A stretch of DNA of 64,000 nucleotides from a bacterium (GTDB taxonomy: Bacteria > Cyanobacteriota > Sericytochromatia > S15B-MN24 > UBA4093). The notes below the pieces were generated by a model. It ran no database searches and was not told the DNA's origin. It saw only the letters and a list, made by a program, of their open reading frames with translations. This document shows, piece by piece, positions 24,383 to 33,139 of this stretch (position 1 is the stretch's first letter; every line of letters starts with the position of its first letter). Location: positions 357,905 through 421,904 of the forward strand of contig JAGIBK010000004.1 in assembly GCA_017744355.1 (NCBI GenBank), written 5' to 3'. The position numbers were made by a program, and so were the translations under genes.

Positions 24383-25630
24383 ATGTCGAAATCCCCCAAG
24401 AGCCCCGGCATGCTCTTCATCTTCATCACGGTACTGCTGGACATCATCGGGATCGGGATCGTCATTCCCATCACCCCGCAGCTCGTCTCCCAGTTCGTGG
24501 GCGGCGACCTCTCGGACGCCTCGCGCTACTATGGGCCCGCGATCGCGCTCTACACCGCGATGCAGTTCCTCTGCGCCCCGACACTCGGTGCGCTCTCCGA
24601 TCGCTTCGGGCGCAAGCCGATCCTCTTGCTCTCGCTCGTGGGCACGAGCCTCGCCTATCTCATGACGGCCTTCGCGCCCAACCTCGCTTGGCTGTACGCC
24701 GCCCGCATGCTGGGCGGCGTGGCAGGGGCCAGCATGACGGTCGCCTCCGCCTACATCGCGGACGTCAGCGCGCCGGAGCGCCGTGCGCAGAACTTCGGGA
24801 TGCTCGGAGCCGCCTTCGGGATCGGCTTCATCATTGGGCCGGCGCTCGGCGGCGCCTTGGGGCATTTCAGCCTCCACCTCCCCTTCTTCGTCTCGGCGGC
24901 GGTGTCGCTGATCAACTTCGTTTACGGCCTCGTCGCGCTCCCCGAGTCGCACCGTTTGGAGAACCGGCGCGCCTTCACCTGGGCCAAGGCGAACCCTCTC
25001 TCCTTCGTGCCGCTGCTGCGCAAGTACCCCCAGATCATGGGGATGGCGACGTCCCTCCTCTTGGTGGGCCTCGCCCAGCAGTGCCAGCAGAGCAACTGGG
25101 TGCTCTTCACCAGCCTGCGCTTCAAGTGGTCACCGGCAGAGAGCGGCGTCTCGCTCGCGCTGGCGGGCCTCTGCATGGTCCTGGTCCAGGGCGGCCTGAT
25201 CCGGCTGGTCCTGCCCAAGCTCGGCGAACGGCGGGCGATCCTGTACGGGCTCGTGCTCTTCGGCGGGTCGATGGTGCTCTTCGGCCTCGCGAGCAAGGGT
25301 TGGATGATGTACGCGGTCACGGTGGTGTCGAGCCTGTCGGCGATCGCAGGCCCTGCGACCCAGGGCCTCATCTCTCGCCAGATCGGCCCGGACGAGCAGG
25401 GTGCCGTCCAAGGGGCGCTGACCAGCCTCACGAGTCTTACGGGCATCGTCGGCCCCGTCGTGGCCAATCAGCTCTTCGCCACCTTCACGGCGGCCTCGGC
25501 TCCGGTCAAGATCCCGGGCATCGCCTTCTTCTTGGGTGCTCTTCTCATCGGGCTCGCGTTCCTGAACATGCTGCGCGTCTTCGCGAAGCACCCGGTGCCT
25601 GCCACAGCGGCGCAGCCCGCCCAGGTGTGA
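24383..25630 (+). CDS. MFS efflux transporter of the TCR/Tet type
   Basis: The 415-residue membrane protein has twelve predicted helices and the Tet-family signatures: [17 protein letters not shown] in helix 1, the loop 2-3 motif [17 protein letters not shown], and [22 protein letters not shown] in helices 4-5. It most likely exports a drug-like cation by proton antiport; tetracycline itself is not established. The start follows AGGAGA. It is the last gene of the palindrome-controlled operon and ends 6 nt before the converging EamA gene. Confidence 0.88.
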   Translation: MSKSPKSPGMLFIFITVLLDIIGIGIVIPITPQLVSQFVGGDLSDASRYYGPAIALYTAMQFLCAPTLGALSDRFGRKPILLLSLVGTSLAYLMTAFAPNLAWLYAARMLGGVAGASMTVASAYIADVSAPERRAQNFGMLGAAFGIGFIIGPALGGALGHFSLHLPFFVSAAVSLINFVYGLVALPESHRLENRRAFTWAKANPLSFVPLLRKYPQIMGMATSLLLVGLAQQCQQSNWVLFTSLRFKWSPAESGVSLALAGLCMVLVQGGLIRLVLPKLGERRAILYGLVLFGGSMVLFGLASKGWMMYAVTVVSSLSAIAGPATQGLISRQIGPDEQGAVQGALTSLTSLTGIVGPVVANQLFATFTAASAPVKIPGIAFFLGALLIGLAFLNMLRVFAKHPVPATAAQPAQV

Positions 25631-25636
25631 GGTGAT

Positions 25637-26071
25637 CTAAAGCAAGAACAACCCACCCACCACGACCAGCGCAACGCCAACGATTTGCTTGGCGCTGAGC
25701 GTCTCCTTGAGGCCGAAGACGCCGATCAGCATCGTGACGACCGGTGCCGCGCTGAACAGGAAGGGGAAGACCCGCGACACGTCGGCGCGCTGCAAGAGCA
25801 GGTAGTAGCAATACTGCGCCAACAGCATCGAGGTGACGCCGCTCGCCAGGAACAGACCGATGGCGAGCGGCGGCAGCTCGCGGATCAGGCGGGTGCCCTT
25901 GCCGATGGTCAGCGCGAGCGGGATGGCGATCGCCGAGACCCCCACCGTCCGGATGGCGATCCCGACGAGGGGCGAGGCCGAGAAATGCGTGAGCGCCAGC
26001 TTGTCGAAGATGGGGATGAGGCCCCACAGGAAGATGGTGACGAGCGTCAGGGCGATGGTGGGAAGGCTCAT
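25637..26071 (-). CDS. EamA-domain small transporter (DMT superfamily)
   Basis: The 144-residue membrane protein consists of one EamA unit with about five helices. It opens with MSLPTIALTLVTIFLWGLIP and ends with AKQIVGVALVVVGGLFLL. Single-domain members work as dimers in place of the usual ten-helix transporter. GGAG precedes the ATG at 26071; the frame stays open to 26122 without a better start. The substrate is unknown. Confidence 0.8.
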   Translation of the reverse strand: MSLPTIALTLVTIFLWGLIPIFDKLALTHFSASPLVGIAIRTVGVSAIAIPLALTIGKGTRLIRELPPLAIGLFLASGVTSMLLAQYCYYLLLQRADVSRVFPFLFSAAPVVTMLIGVFGLKETLSAKQIVGVALVVVGGLFLL

Positions 26072-26226
26072 GGGGACTCCGGGCGATGAGGGGACCATGG
26101 GATACGGTACGCTCCCAAGCACGCAACGATCAATCCCGCATCAAGCTTTTGGCGCCTTCGTGCCTGGAAACTCCCCGCGCGATCGCTATGCTGATCGGGC
26201 GAACCCTCATAACAAGGGAGGAAGGC

Positions 26227-26958
26227 ATGGACCACGAAGCGCCCACCACGCGCCGCGACTTCTTCCGGCTGGCGAGCGTCCTCGGCGCGGGGCTCGCCCT
26301 CTCGGCCTGCATGCCCAAGGAGGGCGTCGGCGGCGCCAAGGCCCTGGCGGCGAGCGAGGCCCCGGTGAAAGCGGACGTCGAAGAGGTCCTGCCGGTCGAG
26401 GACCTCATGCGCGAGCACGGCATCCTGCGCCGGATCCTGCTCATCTACCGCGAGGCCGAAAAGCGCCTGTTCGCAAGCCAAGACGTCGATCCCAAGATCC
26501 TCACCGGCTCCGCCGAGATCATCCGGCGCTTCATCGAGGAGTACCACGAGAAGCTCGAAGAGGATTACCTCTTCCCCCACTTCGAGCGCGCCGGCAAGCT
26601 CACCGACCTGGTCAAGGTCCTGAAGCAGCAGCACGAGGGCGGACGCCGCCTGACCGCCGAGATCCTCGCCCAGGCGACGAAGGCGGCGCGCGTCTCGGAG
26701 GCCCGCCGCTCGCTGGCTGATGCCCTGCATGCGTTCGTGCGCATGTACGAGCCCCACGCCGCCCGGGAGGACACCGTCCTCTTCCCCGCCTTCCGCAGCG
26801 TGGTGACGCCCAAGGAGTACGACCAGTACGGCGACATCTTCGAGGACAAGGAGAAGGCGCTCTTCGGCACCAACGGCTTCGAGAACATGGTGTCGCAGGT
26901 GGCGGACCTCGAGAAGGCCATGGGGCTGTACGAGCTCTCGCAGTTCACCCCGCGATGA
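26227..26958 (+). CDS. Hemerythrin-domain protein with Tat/lipoprotein signal
   Basis: The 243-residue protein starts with a twin-arginine motif (TRRDFFRLAS) and a lipobox (LSAC), so it is exported folded and probably lipidated. Residues about 55-205 form a four-helix hemerythrin-like bundle. Candidate iron ligands are in LMREHGILRR, EEYHEKLEEDYLFPHFE, LKQQHEGGR and YEPHAAREDTVLFP. It could sense or scavenge O2 or NO, or handle iron. AAGGGAGGAAGGC precedes the start. It overlaps the TauE/SafE gene by 4 nt. Confidence 0.85.
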   Translation: MDHEAPTTRRDFFRLASVLGAGLALSACMPKEGVGGAKALAASEAPVKADVEEVLPVEDLMREHGILRRILLIYREAEKRLFASQDVDPKILTGSAEIIRRFIEEYHEKLEEDYLFPHFERAGKLTDLVKVLKQQHEGGRRLTAEILAQATKAARVSEARRSLADALHAFVRMYEPHAAREDTVLFPAFRSVVTPKEYDQYGDIFEDKEKALFGTNGFENMVSQVADLEKAMGLYELSQFTPR

Positions 26959-27683
26959 CCTTCGACCTCTGGGTGTTGCTGGTCGCCGTGCTGGCCGGCG
27001 GCGTCGCCGCCATCTCGGGCTTCGGCATCGGCAGCCTGCTCACCCCCTTGCTGGTCCTCCAATTGGACACCAAGCTCGCGGTCGCCGTGGTGGCGATCCC
27101 CCACGCCGCGGCGACCGCCTACCGCTTCTGGCTCCTGCGCGCGCACCTGGACCGCGGGGTGCTCGCAGGCTTTGGCGTCAGCAGCGCCATCGGGGGGCTT
27201 CTCGGCGCGGTGCTCCACGCCTACGCGCCGGTGCGGGCCCTCACGCTGGTCTTCGGGCTCCTGCTCGTCTTCGTGGGGGCGAGCGGCCTGAGCGGCCTCG
27301 CCGAGCACCTGCGCTTCCGGGGGCCCTGGGCCTGGGGGGCCGGTGCCCTCTCGGGCCTGCTCGGCGGCCTGGTCGGAAACCAGGGCGGCATCCGCTCGGC
27401 GGCCCTCTTGGGCTTCGACGTGAGCAAGGAAGCCTTCGTCGCCACCGCGACCGCCGTGGGGCTCTTGGTGGACGCGGCACGCTTGCCCGTCTACCTCGCC
27501 ACCCAGGGGGCGGCGATCGCCGGCCAGTGGTCGCTGGTGGCGATCGCCACCGTCGGGGTCCTGGTCGGGACCGTCGCGGGCAGCCGGGTGCTGAGGCGGA
27601 TTCCCGACGCCGTCTACCGCCCCATGGTCTCGGGGATCATCCTCGCGCTCGGGCTGGCCATGCTCGCGCGGGCCCTGCTTTGA
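26955..27683 (+). CDS. TauE/SafE family membrane transporter
   Basis: The 242-residue protein has about eight predicted helices and the duplicated TauE/SafE pattern: GGVAAISGFGIGSLLTPLL at the start, and GALSGLLGGLVGNQGGIRSAALLGF in the second half. The family exports sulfur-containing anions such as sulfite. It is coupled to the hemerythrin-like gene. A second member lies at 48.7 kb. The substrate is not determined. Confidence 0.85.
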   Translation: MTFDLWVLLVAVLAGGVAAISGFGIGSLLTPLLVLQLDTKLAVAVVAIPHAAATAYRFWLLRAHLDRGVLAGFGVSSAIGGLLGAVLHAYAPVRALTLVFGLLLVFVGASGLSGLAEHLRFRGPWAWGAGALSGLLGGLVGNQGGIRSAALLGFDVSKEAFVATATAVGLLVDAARLPVYLATQGAAIAGQWSLVAIATVGVLVGTVAGSRVLRRIPDAVYRPMVSGIILALGLAMLARALL

Positions 27684-27696
27684 CTTTCACGCTTCG

Positions 27697-27765
27697 AGCC
27701 GCTACGATGGCGCCCGCTTGGCCGCTAGGCCGATGGTGGCAGCCCTCAGGGGATGGGGGCTTTTT
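27697..27765 (+). promoter_or_regulatory. Fluoride riboswitch (crcB motif) with terminator-type expression platform
   Basis: CGATGGCGCCCGC (27704-27716), a small hairpin GGCC/GGCC (27720-27729 region) and then GATGGTGGC match the order of the fluoride aptamer: GAUG, CCGC, hairpin, GAUG. The 3' part runs into AGCCCTC (27741-27747), which pairs with GGGGGCT (27755-27761) followed by five Ts, a typical terminator. Its position before crcB fits. The P1 pairing needs one bulge, so structure modelling is warranted. Confidence 0.75.
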
Positions 27766-27786
27766 CGTTTCTCGAGGAATCGGATC

Positions 27787-28167
27787 GTGTGGGAACTGCT
27801 CTGGGTCGGAAGCGGCGGATTCTTCGGGGCCATCAGCCGCTATGCCCTCGGGAACTGGGTCACCTCAAAGCTCGGAGCCACCTTCCCCTTCGGGACGCTC
27901 GTCATCAACCTCTCGGGCTGCTTCATCCTCGGCTTCTTCGGGACCCTCGCCCTCCAGCGCGCCACCCTCATCCCGCCTGAAGCGCGCTTGCTCATCGCCG
28001 TCGGGTTCGTGGGCGCCTACACCACCTTCTCGACCTTCAGCTTCGAGATCATCCGCCTGCTCGAAGAGAACAACCTCGTCCTGGCCCTGGCCTACGTCCT
28101 GGGCAGCGTCCTCTTCGGGCTGCTGCTGACCTACCTCGGCGTCATCGCGGCCCGCGCCCTCGGTTGA
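27787..28167 (+). CDS. crcB: Fluoride channel CrcB (Fluc)
   Basis: The 126-residue protein has four helices and the family motifs GGFFGAISRYALGNW at the start, GTLVINLSGCFILGF in helix 2 and VGFVGAYTTFSTFSFE around helix 3, where the phenylalanine box lines the F- pore. I chose the GTG at 27787 because it gives the canonical N-terminus; the frame is open upstream but runs into the riboswitch. It works as a dual-topology dimer in the inner membrane and exports fluoride. DUF190 follows 16 nt later. Confidence 0.93.
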   Translation: MWELLWVGSGGFFGAISRYALGNWVTSKLGATFPFGTLVINLSGCFILGFFGTLALQRATLIPPEARLLIAVGFVGAYTTFSTFSFEIIRLLEENNLVLALAYVLGSVLFGLLLTYLGVIAARALG

Positions 28168-28183
28168 ATCGGGAGGTTTCCCC

Positions 28184-28522
28184 ATGCCCCTCCAAGGCCC
28201 CGGCAAGCTCCTCAGCGTCTACCTCGGCGAAAGCGACAAGTGGCACCACCAGCCCCTCTACATGGCCATCGTCGAGCGGGCGCGCCGCGAAGGCCTCGCC
28301 GGCGCCACCGTCATCCGGGGCGACGCGGGCTTCGGCGCCCACAGCCGGGTCCACACGGCCAACCTCCTGGCGCTCTCGGCCGATCTGCCCATCGTGATCC
28401 AGCTGGTCGACACCGCCGAGCGAATCGAGGCCTTCCGCCCGATCCTCGACGAGATGGTCCAAGAGGGCCTGGTCACCTTGCAAGACGTCGAGATCGTCTC
28501 CTACCGGCACCGCAAGGGCTGA
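28184..28522 (+). CDS. DUF190 family protein
   Basis: The 112-residue soluble protein shows the DUF190 pattern: LLSVYLGESDKWHHQPLYMAIVERARREGLAGATVIRG, then GFGAHSRVHT and LPIVIQLVDTAERIEAF. The family has a PII-like alpha/beta fold and is often encoded beside crcB. It may modulate fluoride export, but its function is not established. It ends 2 nt before the converging chromate transporter gene. Confidence 0.88.
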   Translation: MPLQGPGKLLSVYLGESDKWHHQPLYMAIVERARREGLAGATVIRGDAGFGAHSRVHTANLLALSADLPIVIQLVDTAERIEAFRPILDEMVQEGLVTLQDVEIVSYRHRKG

Positions 28523-28524
28523 GG

Positions 28525-29682
28525 CTAGCCCCCCCGGAGCGCGAGCAGGATCCCGAGCGCAGCACCGCAGGCCATCAGCCAGACCGAGCTCCATTTGAAG
28601 CGCACCAAAAGCAGGAGGCTCATAAGCGCCAGGCCGATGCTCAGCGGATCGACCAGGCTCGAACGCGCGAGCTGCCAGGTGACCGCCGCCATCAACGCGA
28701 GCGAGGCCACGTTGAGGCCATCCAGGAAGGACCCCATCGTCGGCGAGGAGCGCAGGCGCGGGATCAAGGGCGCGCTCAGGGCCACGAAGCAGAAGGCGGG
28801 CAAGAAGATGCCCAAGGTCGCGATCGCTGCCCCCGGCCCCCCGCCCAGCAAGTACCCGATGAAGGTCGCGGTGGTAAAGACCGGCCCCGGCGTCACCTGG
28901 CCCACGGCGATCGCATCGAGCAATTGCGCGTCCGTCAGCCACCCCCACCGCTGGACCAGATCGGCGCGCAAGAAGGCGAGCAGCACGTAGCCGCTGCCGA
29001 AGAGCACCGAGCCCACCTTCACGAAGAAGGCGAAGAGAGGCCACAGGCCGACCGGGGCCGCCACCGGCGCCGCTGGGACGAGGCCCGAGAAGAAGGGCAG
29101 CAGCGCGAGCTCGGCGCGCGGCAAGTCCGCTCGGCGTTCGCGCAGGCGGCACGCCAGGGCGAACGCGCCCCCCGTGCCGAAGAGGATCGCCAGCTCGTTG
29201 ACGCCAAGCAGGCACAAGACCAGGGCCCCCAGGGCCGCCACCGCGAGCAGGCGCGACTTGAGGGCCGTGCGCCCCAGCCCCCACAGGGCCTGCGCGACCA
29301 CGGCGATGACGACCGGCTTGACCCCAACGAGCAGGCCCGCCATGGCGGGCAGCGCTCCGAAGCGGGTGTAGAGCCAGGCGATCGCCCCCACGATCAAGGT
29401 CGCAGGGAGGATGAAGCAGGCCCCCGCGATGAGCAAGCCCCGCCAGCCGGCCACGTGGTGGCCGACGTGGATGGCAAGCTCGGTCGAGTTGGGGCCGGGG
29501 ATCAGGTTGGTCGCACCGAGCAGATCCAGGAAGCGCTCGCGGCTGAGCCACCCTCGACGCCGGACGACCTCGTCCTCCATCATCGCGATGTGGGCGGCGG
29601 GGCCGCCGAAGGCCGTGGTCCCGAGTTTCAGGAAAAGAAGGGCCACCTCCAAGAGCGCGACCCGAGGCCGAGCATCCCTCAT
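28525..29682 (-). CDS. chrA: Chromate transporter ChrA (two-domain)
   Basis: The 385-residue membrane protein has the duplicated CHR domain. The first half contains FLKLGTTAFGGPAAHIAMMEDEVVRRRGWLSRERFLDLLGATNLIPGPNSTE. The second half repeats it as FVKVGSVLFGSGYVLLAFLRADLVQRWGWLTDAQLLDAIAVGQVTPGPVFTT. Long CHR proteins export chromate. The start at 29682 lies in the stop of the DoxX gene (ATGA overlap), which fits translational coupling; extending further upstream would run through that gene in another frame. Confidence 0.92.
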   Translation of the reverse strand: MRDARPRVALLEVALLFLKLGTTAFGGPAAHIAMMEDEVVRRRGWLSRERFLDLLGATNLIPGPNSTELAIHVGHHVAGWRGLLIAGACFILPATLIVGAIAWLYTRFGALPAMAGLLVGVKPVVIAVVAQALWGLGRTALKSRLLAVAALGALVLCLLGVNELAILFGTGGAFALACRLRERRADLPRAELALLPFFSGLVPAAPVAAPVGLWPLFAFFVKVGSVLFGSGYVLLAFLRADLVQRWGWLTDAQLLDAIAVGQVTPGPVFTTATFIGYLLGGGPGAAIATLGIFLPAFCFVALSAPLIPRLRSSPTMGSFLDGLNVASLALMAAVTWQLARSSLVDPLSIGLALMSLLLLVRFKWSSVWLMACGAALGILLALRGG

Positions 29683-30116
29683 TCCCGCTCCGCGAGCCGG
29701 GCGTCCAGCGACCAGGGACCGGCCCCGACCAGCAGCAGGAAGAGCAAGCCCATGAGCATGGAGAAATCGGTGCGGGCCTCGTGGGCCATGGCCCAGAAGC
29801 CCTGATGGAGCAAGATCGGAAGCTTGGTCGTGGCGAGGGCGACCAGGATGATGGTGAGGGTCGGCAGCACGGCAAGGCGGGTCAGCAGCCCCAGGAGGAT
29901 GAGGATCCCACACCCCACCTCGAAGCTTCCGACCATCGGGGCCAGCACCTCGGGCGCCGGCAACCCGATCTTGGCGAAGCGCCCGACGCCCAGTGCCGCC
30001 GGGAAGAGGAACTTCTGGATCCCCTCCGAGAGGAAGACCGCACCGACCATGAACCGGATGAGCAGCGTTGCCGCGGGCGCCTGGGTCACAAGCAATCGCA
30101 TGAGGGTGAGGGGCAT
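29679..30116 (-). CDS. DoxX family membrane protein
   Basis: The 145-residue protein has four predicted helices and the DoxX pattern: LIRFMVGAVFLSEGIQKFLFP, FEVGCGILILLGLLTRLAVLPT and the terminal MLMGLLFLLLVGAGPWSLDARL. DoxX proteins are quinol-oxidase-associated or redox membrane proteins of varied role. It is the first gene of a two-gene unit with chrA. Confidence 0.85.
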   Translation of the reverse strand: MPLTLMRLLVTQAPAATLLIRFMVGAVFLSEGIQKFLFPAALGVGRFAKIGLPAPEVLAPMVGSFEVGCGILILLGLLTRLAVLPTLTIILVALATTKLPILLHQGFWAMAHEARTDFSMLMGLLFLLLVGAGPWSLDARLAERE

Positions 30117-30191
30117 CCGTCAGGCTCTCCGTGTGAGGGGCGGCGCGCTCCTCATCATACCGCGCGCTCGCCCACATGCGCCGCCAGGGGC

Positions 30192-31004
30192 CTACTCGCC
30201 GCCCCGGCGCCAGAAGGGGCGCCAGAACCGGCCGTCCCCCGTGATCTCGCTGGGCACCTCGGACGAGGCCCCGAGACGGTTGACGCGCAGGTTGGCCGGA
30301 TCGAGATAGACCCGGATCCAGGAGGTGTTGTTGCTGGTGTTGCTCTCGATGAACTTGCGGTTCGGGTCGAGGATGATCAAGAGGTAGTACTCGCCCGGAG
30401 CCAGGCCCGCCACGTCCAGATCCTGCTCCGGAACCTCGGAGCCGTAGACGTCCGCCCAGCCGCTGGAGATGCCCTGCAGGTTGGGCTGGCAGTCGGCGTA
30501 GCGCCTGACCACGCCGCCGGTGCCGTAGGGGATCGTATCGGTCATGCAGAAGCTGACCTTCTCGGCCTGGCGCACGATGGGCCCGGTGGGGCTGCCCTGC
30601 CGCAATTCGTAGTTGCAGACCGAGTCCAGGTGGGTGTGCTGGTGGGTGGGGTGATAAGTGAACTCGCCGACCATCCGGCTCTGCACGAGCTGGCCGGCGT
30701 CGTCCATGATCTCCTGACTTGCGGAGGTTTTGGAGCCCCGAGGCACCGCCCGGATCTGGAGGTGACCGGGGCCCGCGTTGCCGATGGTGTTGCTGAAGCG
30801 GAACTCGACCTTGCGGCCGTTCTGCTTGAGGTAGATCGAAGCGGCAGGGGTTGCGACCAAGTCGGGATAGCGGGAGGAAACCTCCGCGCTGATCTTGAGC
30901 AAGCCGTTCTTGGAAGAGAAGAGATCGCCGCGCTCGGCCTTGCTACAGCCGCCCAGCAGGAGCCCGGCGCCCAGCAAGGACACCACGACCTTCGAGGTCC
31001 TCAT
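30192..31004 (-). CDS. Lysyl-oxidase-like copper lipoprotein
   Basis: The 270-residue protein has a lipoprotein signal (VVVSLLGAGLLLGGC). The lysyl oxidase core follows, with a histidine-rich copper motif (TYHPTHQHTHLDSVCNYEL), SFCMTDTIPYG, and GISSGWADVYGSEVPEQDLDVAGLAPGEYYLLIILDPNRKFIESNTSNN, the characteristic C-terminal block. The family oxidises peptidyl lysine using copper and lysine tyrosylquinone. AGGAG lies 8 nt before the chosen ATG. It is monocistronic in appearance. Whether the cofactor lysine and tyrosine are both present is not settled by eye. Confidence 0.85.
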   Translation of the reverse strand: MRTSKVVVSLLGAGLLLGGCSKAERGDLFSSKNGLLKISAEVSSRYPDLVATPAASIYLKQNGRKVEFRFSNTIGNAGPGHLQIRAVPRGSKTSASQEIMDDAGQLVQSRMVGEFTYHPTHQHTHLDSVCNYELRQGSPTGPIVRQAEKVSFCMTDTIPYGTGGVVRRYADCQPNLQGISSGWADVYGSEVPEQDLDVAGLAPGEYYLLIILDPNRKFIESNTSNNTSWIRVYLDPANLRVNRLGASSEVPSEITGDGRFWRPFWRRGGE

Positions 31005-31180
31005 CCATGATCTCCTTCTGACGAAAGGGAATCGTTCAGGGAACCCTTCTTCCGCATCATCTAAGCGCAGAACACCCAATCATCGGAAGGAGAGAAGTGC
31101 CGAAGAATCAAGCGGTGAGCTATCAACCGACGGAAAGACCCTGGCGGAGAGCTTCTTTTCAAGGTTCTCGCGCGATGCGC

Positions 31181-32155
31181 TCACTTCGCGCTGAAAGATC
31201 CTCCGATGTCGGACGAGGCAGTGGCAACGACAGTAAACGCCACGGGGGCGGTGGTGCCCTGCGGCGTCTGAACGGACACCGGGCCCGTGGTGGCGCCTGC
31301 GGGCACGCGCACCGTCAACTGGGTGGTCGTGGCGGACAGCACGGCTGAGGGTACGCCGTTGAACGACACCGAGCAGTCCGCTGCCGCGGGGGCGAAGTTC
31401 GTTCCATAGAGCGTCACGAGGGTGCCGACCATCCCCGAGGCCGGTACGACCGTGAGGAGCGAGGGAGGCGGTCCAAGGGGCACGTCATCGGACAGGGCGT
31501 AGGTGTCTGCCTTCTTGACGACCCCCGCGACCGGATCGCAGTCGTTCGACAAGAGGCGTTCGACGAGCCCGTAGACCAGATGGAACGCCGCATTCGTGGT
31601 GCCCGTCCCCGAGTCCTCAAAGGTGTCGGGGGTCGGTGGCTCCAAGGACGAGTCGACGCCCGCCGAAACCCTTCCCAAAAGGCCGGTCGGCGGGATCGAG
31701 GCGGTCCCCTCGAGACTGGCGAGCACCGACAGGGCGGTCGTCGAGAGGTTCACCCGGACGCCCACATTCGGCTGCAAGTTGGTGAGGGTGACCCACCCCC
31801 CGTTCTGAAACCGCGCGAGCGTCCGGAGGCGAACGGAGTCATGGCCTGCGAGGTTGTTCGACAGGCCTTTGGAGGCTTCGAGGTAGTAGACCTTGGTGCC
31901 CGGCTTGAAGCCGTTGCCGAAGGTGAGAACGAACTGACCGGATGCGCTGGTGACCGTGGTTTTGATGGTGGTATTGGTGCCGGTGTCGATCAAGGAGACC
32001 GTGGAGGCGTTGGCCACGTCGTCCAAGTCGGCCTGGACCTTGCGGGTCCCGAAGTCGACCTGCCCCAGCAGATCCTGGACCCGCTCGGGCGTGACACCAG
32101 GCGCCGCGCAGCCCATCAAGGTCAGGGCGATCGCCCCCCACAGTCGTCTCGGCAT
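31181..32155 (-). CDS. Modular lipoprotein with IPT/TIG domain, fourth gene of the surface operon
   Basis: The 324-residue protein has a short lipoprotein signal (GAIALTLMGC). A region of about 190 residues is clearly homologous to the N-terminal part of the 912-residue protein at 33140 (shared YYLEASKGLSNN/YFLLEASRGLNN, and a shared SNDCDPVAG/TNDFDPVGS block). The C-terminal IPT/TIG immunoglobulin-like domain contains LLTVVPASGMVGTLVTLYGTNFAP. GGAGGAG supports the start at 32155. It is probably surface- or outer-membrane-anchored; binding partners are unknown. Confidence 0.75.
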   Translation of the reverse strand: MPRRLWGAIALTLMGCAAPGVTPERVQDLLGQVDFGTRKVQADLDDVANASTVSLIDTGTNTTIKTTVTSASGQFVLTFGNGFKPGTKVYYLEASKGLSNNLAGHDSVRLRTLARFQNGGWVTLTNLQPNVGVRVNLSTTALSVLASLEGTASIPPTGLLGRVSAGVDSSLEPPTPDTFEDSGTGTTNAAFHLVYGLVERLLSNDCDPVAGVVKKADTYALSDDVPLGPPPSLLTVVPASGMVGTLVTLYGTNFAPAAADCSVSFNGVPSAVLSATTTQLTVRVPAGATTGPVSVQTPQGTTAPVAFTVVATASSDIGGSFSAK

Positions 32156-32172
32156 GGCACTCCTCCTCCGGC

Positions 32173-33135
32173 TCATGGGGTTTTCACCGAGGCGGTCGCC
32201 ACGACCGTCCCCGAGTCGACGCGCACCACGAAAGTCCCCGTGGCCAGCGGGGTGAACGCGCCCTGATCCAGGGTGCTCTCGGGGTCTGGGCGATCGACCG
32301 ACCAGCGGAGCACCGGATCCGCAATGAGTTGCCCACTGGCCGTGCGCGCCTCGGCCTGCAGATCGACGGTGGAGCCGATCGCCACTCCCGTGATCACATC
32401 CGAGGCCAGCGAGATCGTGCGAATGACCTGGAAGGACCGGGTCGCCTGCACCCCGTCCACATCGATGACCACCGGGCCGTCCACGGCATCGGGCGGGAGC
32501 GCGAACTCCAGTAAATCCCCCCGCAGGGTGACGAAATCATTGAGGCTCTGGCCGGCCAGGCTCACGTTGAGCGTGCCGATCTGGAAGTTGCCTCCCACCA
32601 CCCGGAGCAGGCTGCCCGGTCCGCCGTTCGGGGTCATGCTGAAGATCACCGGGCCATCCGCTGGAATCAGCACGACATGGACGGCCGTCGAGGTGCTGGG
32701 CCAGACGGACACGCTCGTGCTGCTGCCCTCGGCCACCGGTGGCACTCCCGGCGCCGGCACCAGATCGCGGAAGGCCTGGATCAGGATGCTCCGCCCAGTC
32801 CCTGAAGGAAGGGAGAAGCTCGCAGTCGCGATCGCGCTTTCATCCCCCGAGCGCACGATCTCGGTGGTCGCCAGCGGGTCGCCGCTGGCATCCCGAACCT
32901 GGATCCTGAGCAGGTTGGCGCTGGTCGGGATGAGCTGCGTGCGGAAGGCGCCCCGCGCGGGCCACCGCACGGCGATGTTCAGGTTCCCTTTCGGGGACAC
33001 CTTGGCATCACCGACCGCTGAACCGGGCGAACTCACCTCCGAGCCAAGCCCCGCCCCCCCGCGCAGGGCGGGGGCGGGGGCACAAGCCACCGTGCATGCG
33101 GCTGCTATCGCCATCACAAGGGCCAGACGTCTCAT
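32173..33135 (-). CDS. Lipoprotein with IPT/TIG and Ig-like domains
   Basis: The 320-residue protein starts with a lipoprotein signal (VMAIAAACTVACAP). Three beta-rich regions follow: an N-terminal domain, a TIG-like region (IFSMTPNGGPGSLLRVVGGNFQ) and a C-terminal Big-type region (LRWSVDRPDPESTLDQGAFTPLATGTFVVRVDSG). No catalytic motif is seen. The gene begins 4 nt after the 912-residue protein gene ends and finishes 17 nt before the next, so it is co-transcribed. Confidence 0.72.
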   Translation of the reverse strand: MRRLALVMAIAAACTVACAPAPALRGGAGLGSEVSSPGSAVGDAKVSPKGNLNIAVRWPARGAFRTQLIPTSANLLRIQVRDASGDPLATTEIVRSGDESAIATASFSLPSGTGRSILIQAFRDLVPAPGVPPVAEGSSTSVSVWPSTSTAVHVVLIPADGPVIFSMTPNGGPGSLLRVVGGNFQIGTLNVSLAGQSLNDFVTLRGDLLEFALPPDAVDGPVVIDVDGVQATRSFQVIRTISLASDVITGVAIGSTVDLQAEARTASGQLIADPVLRWSVDRPDPESTLDQGAFTPLATGTFVVRVDSGTVVATASVKTP

Positions 33136-33139
33136 GGCC

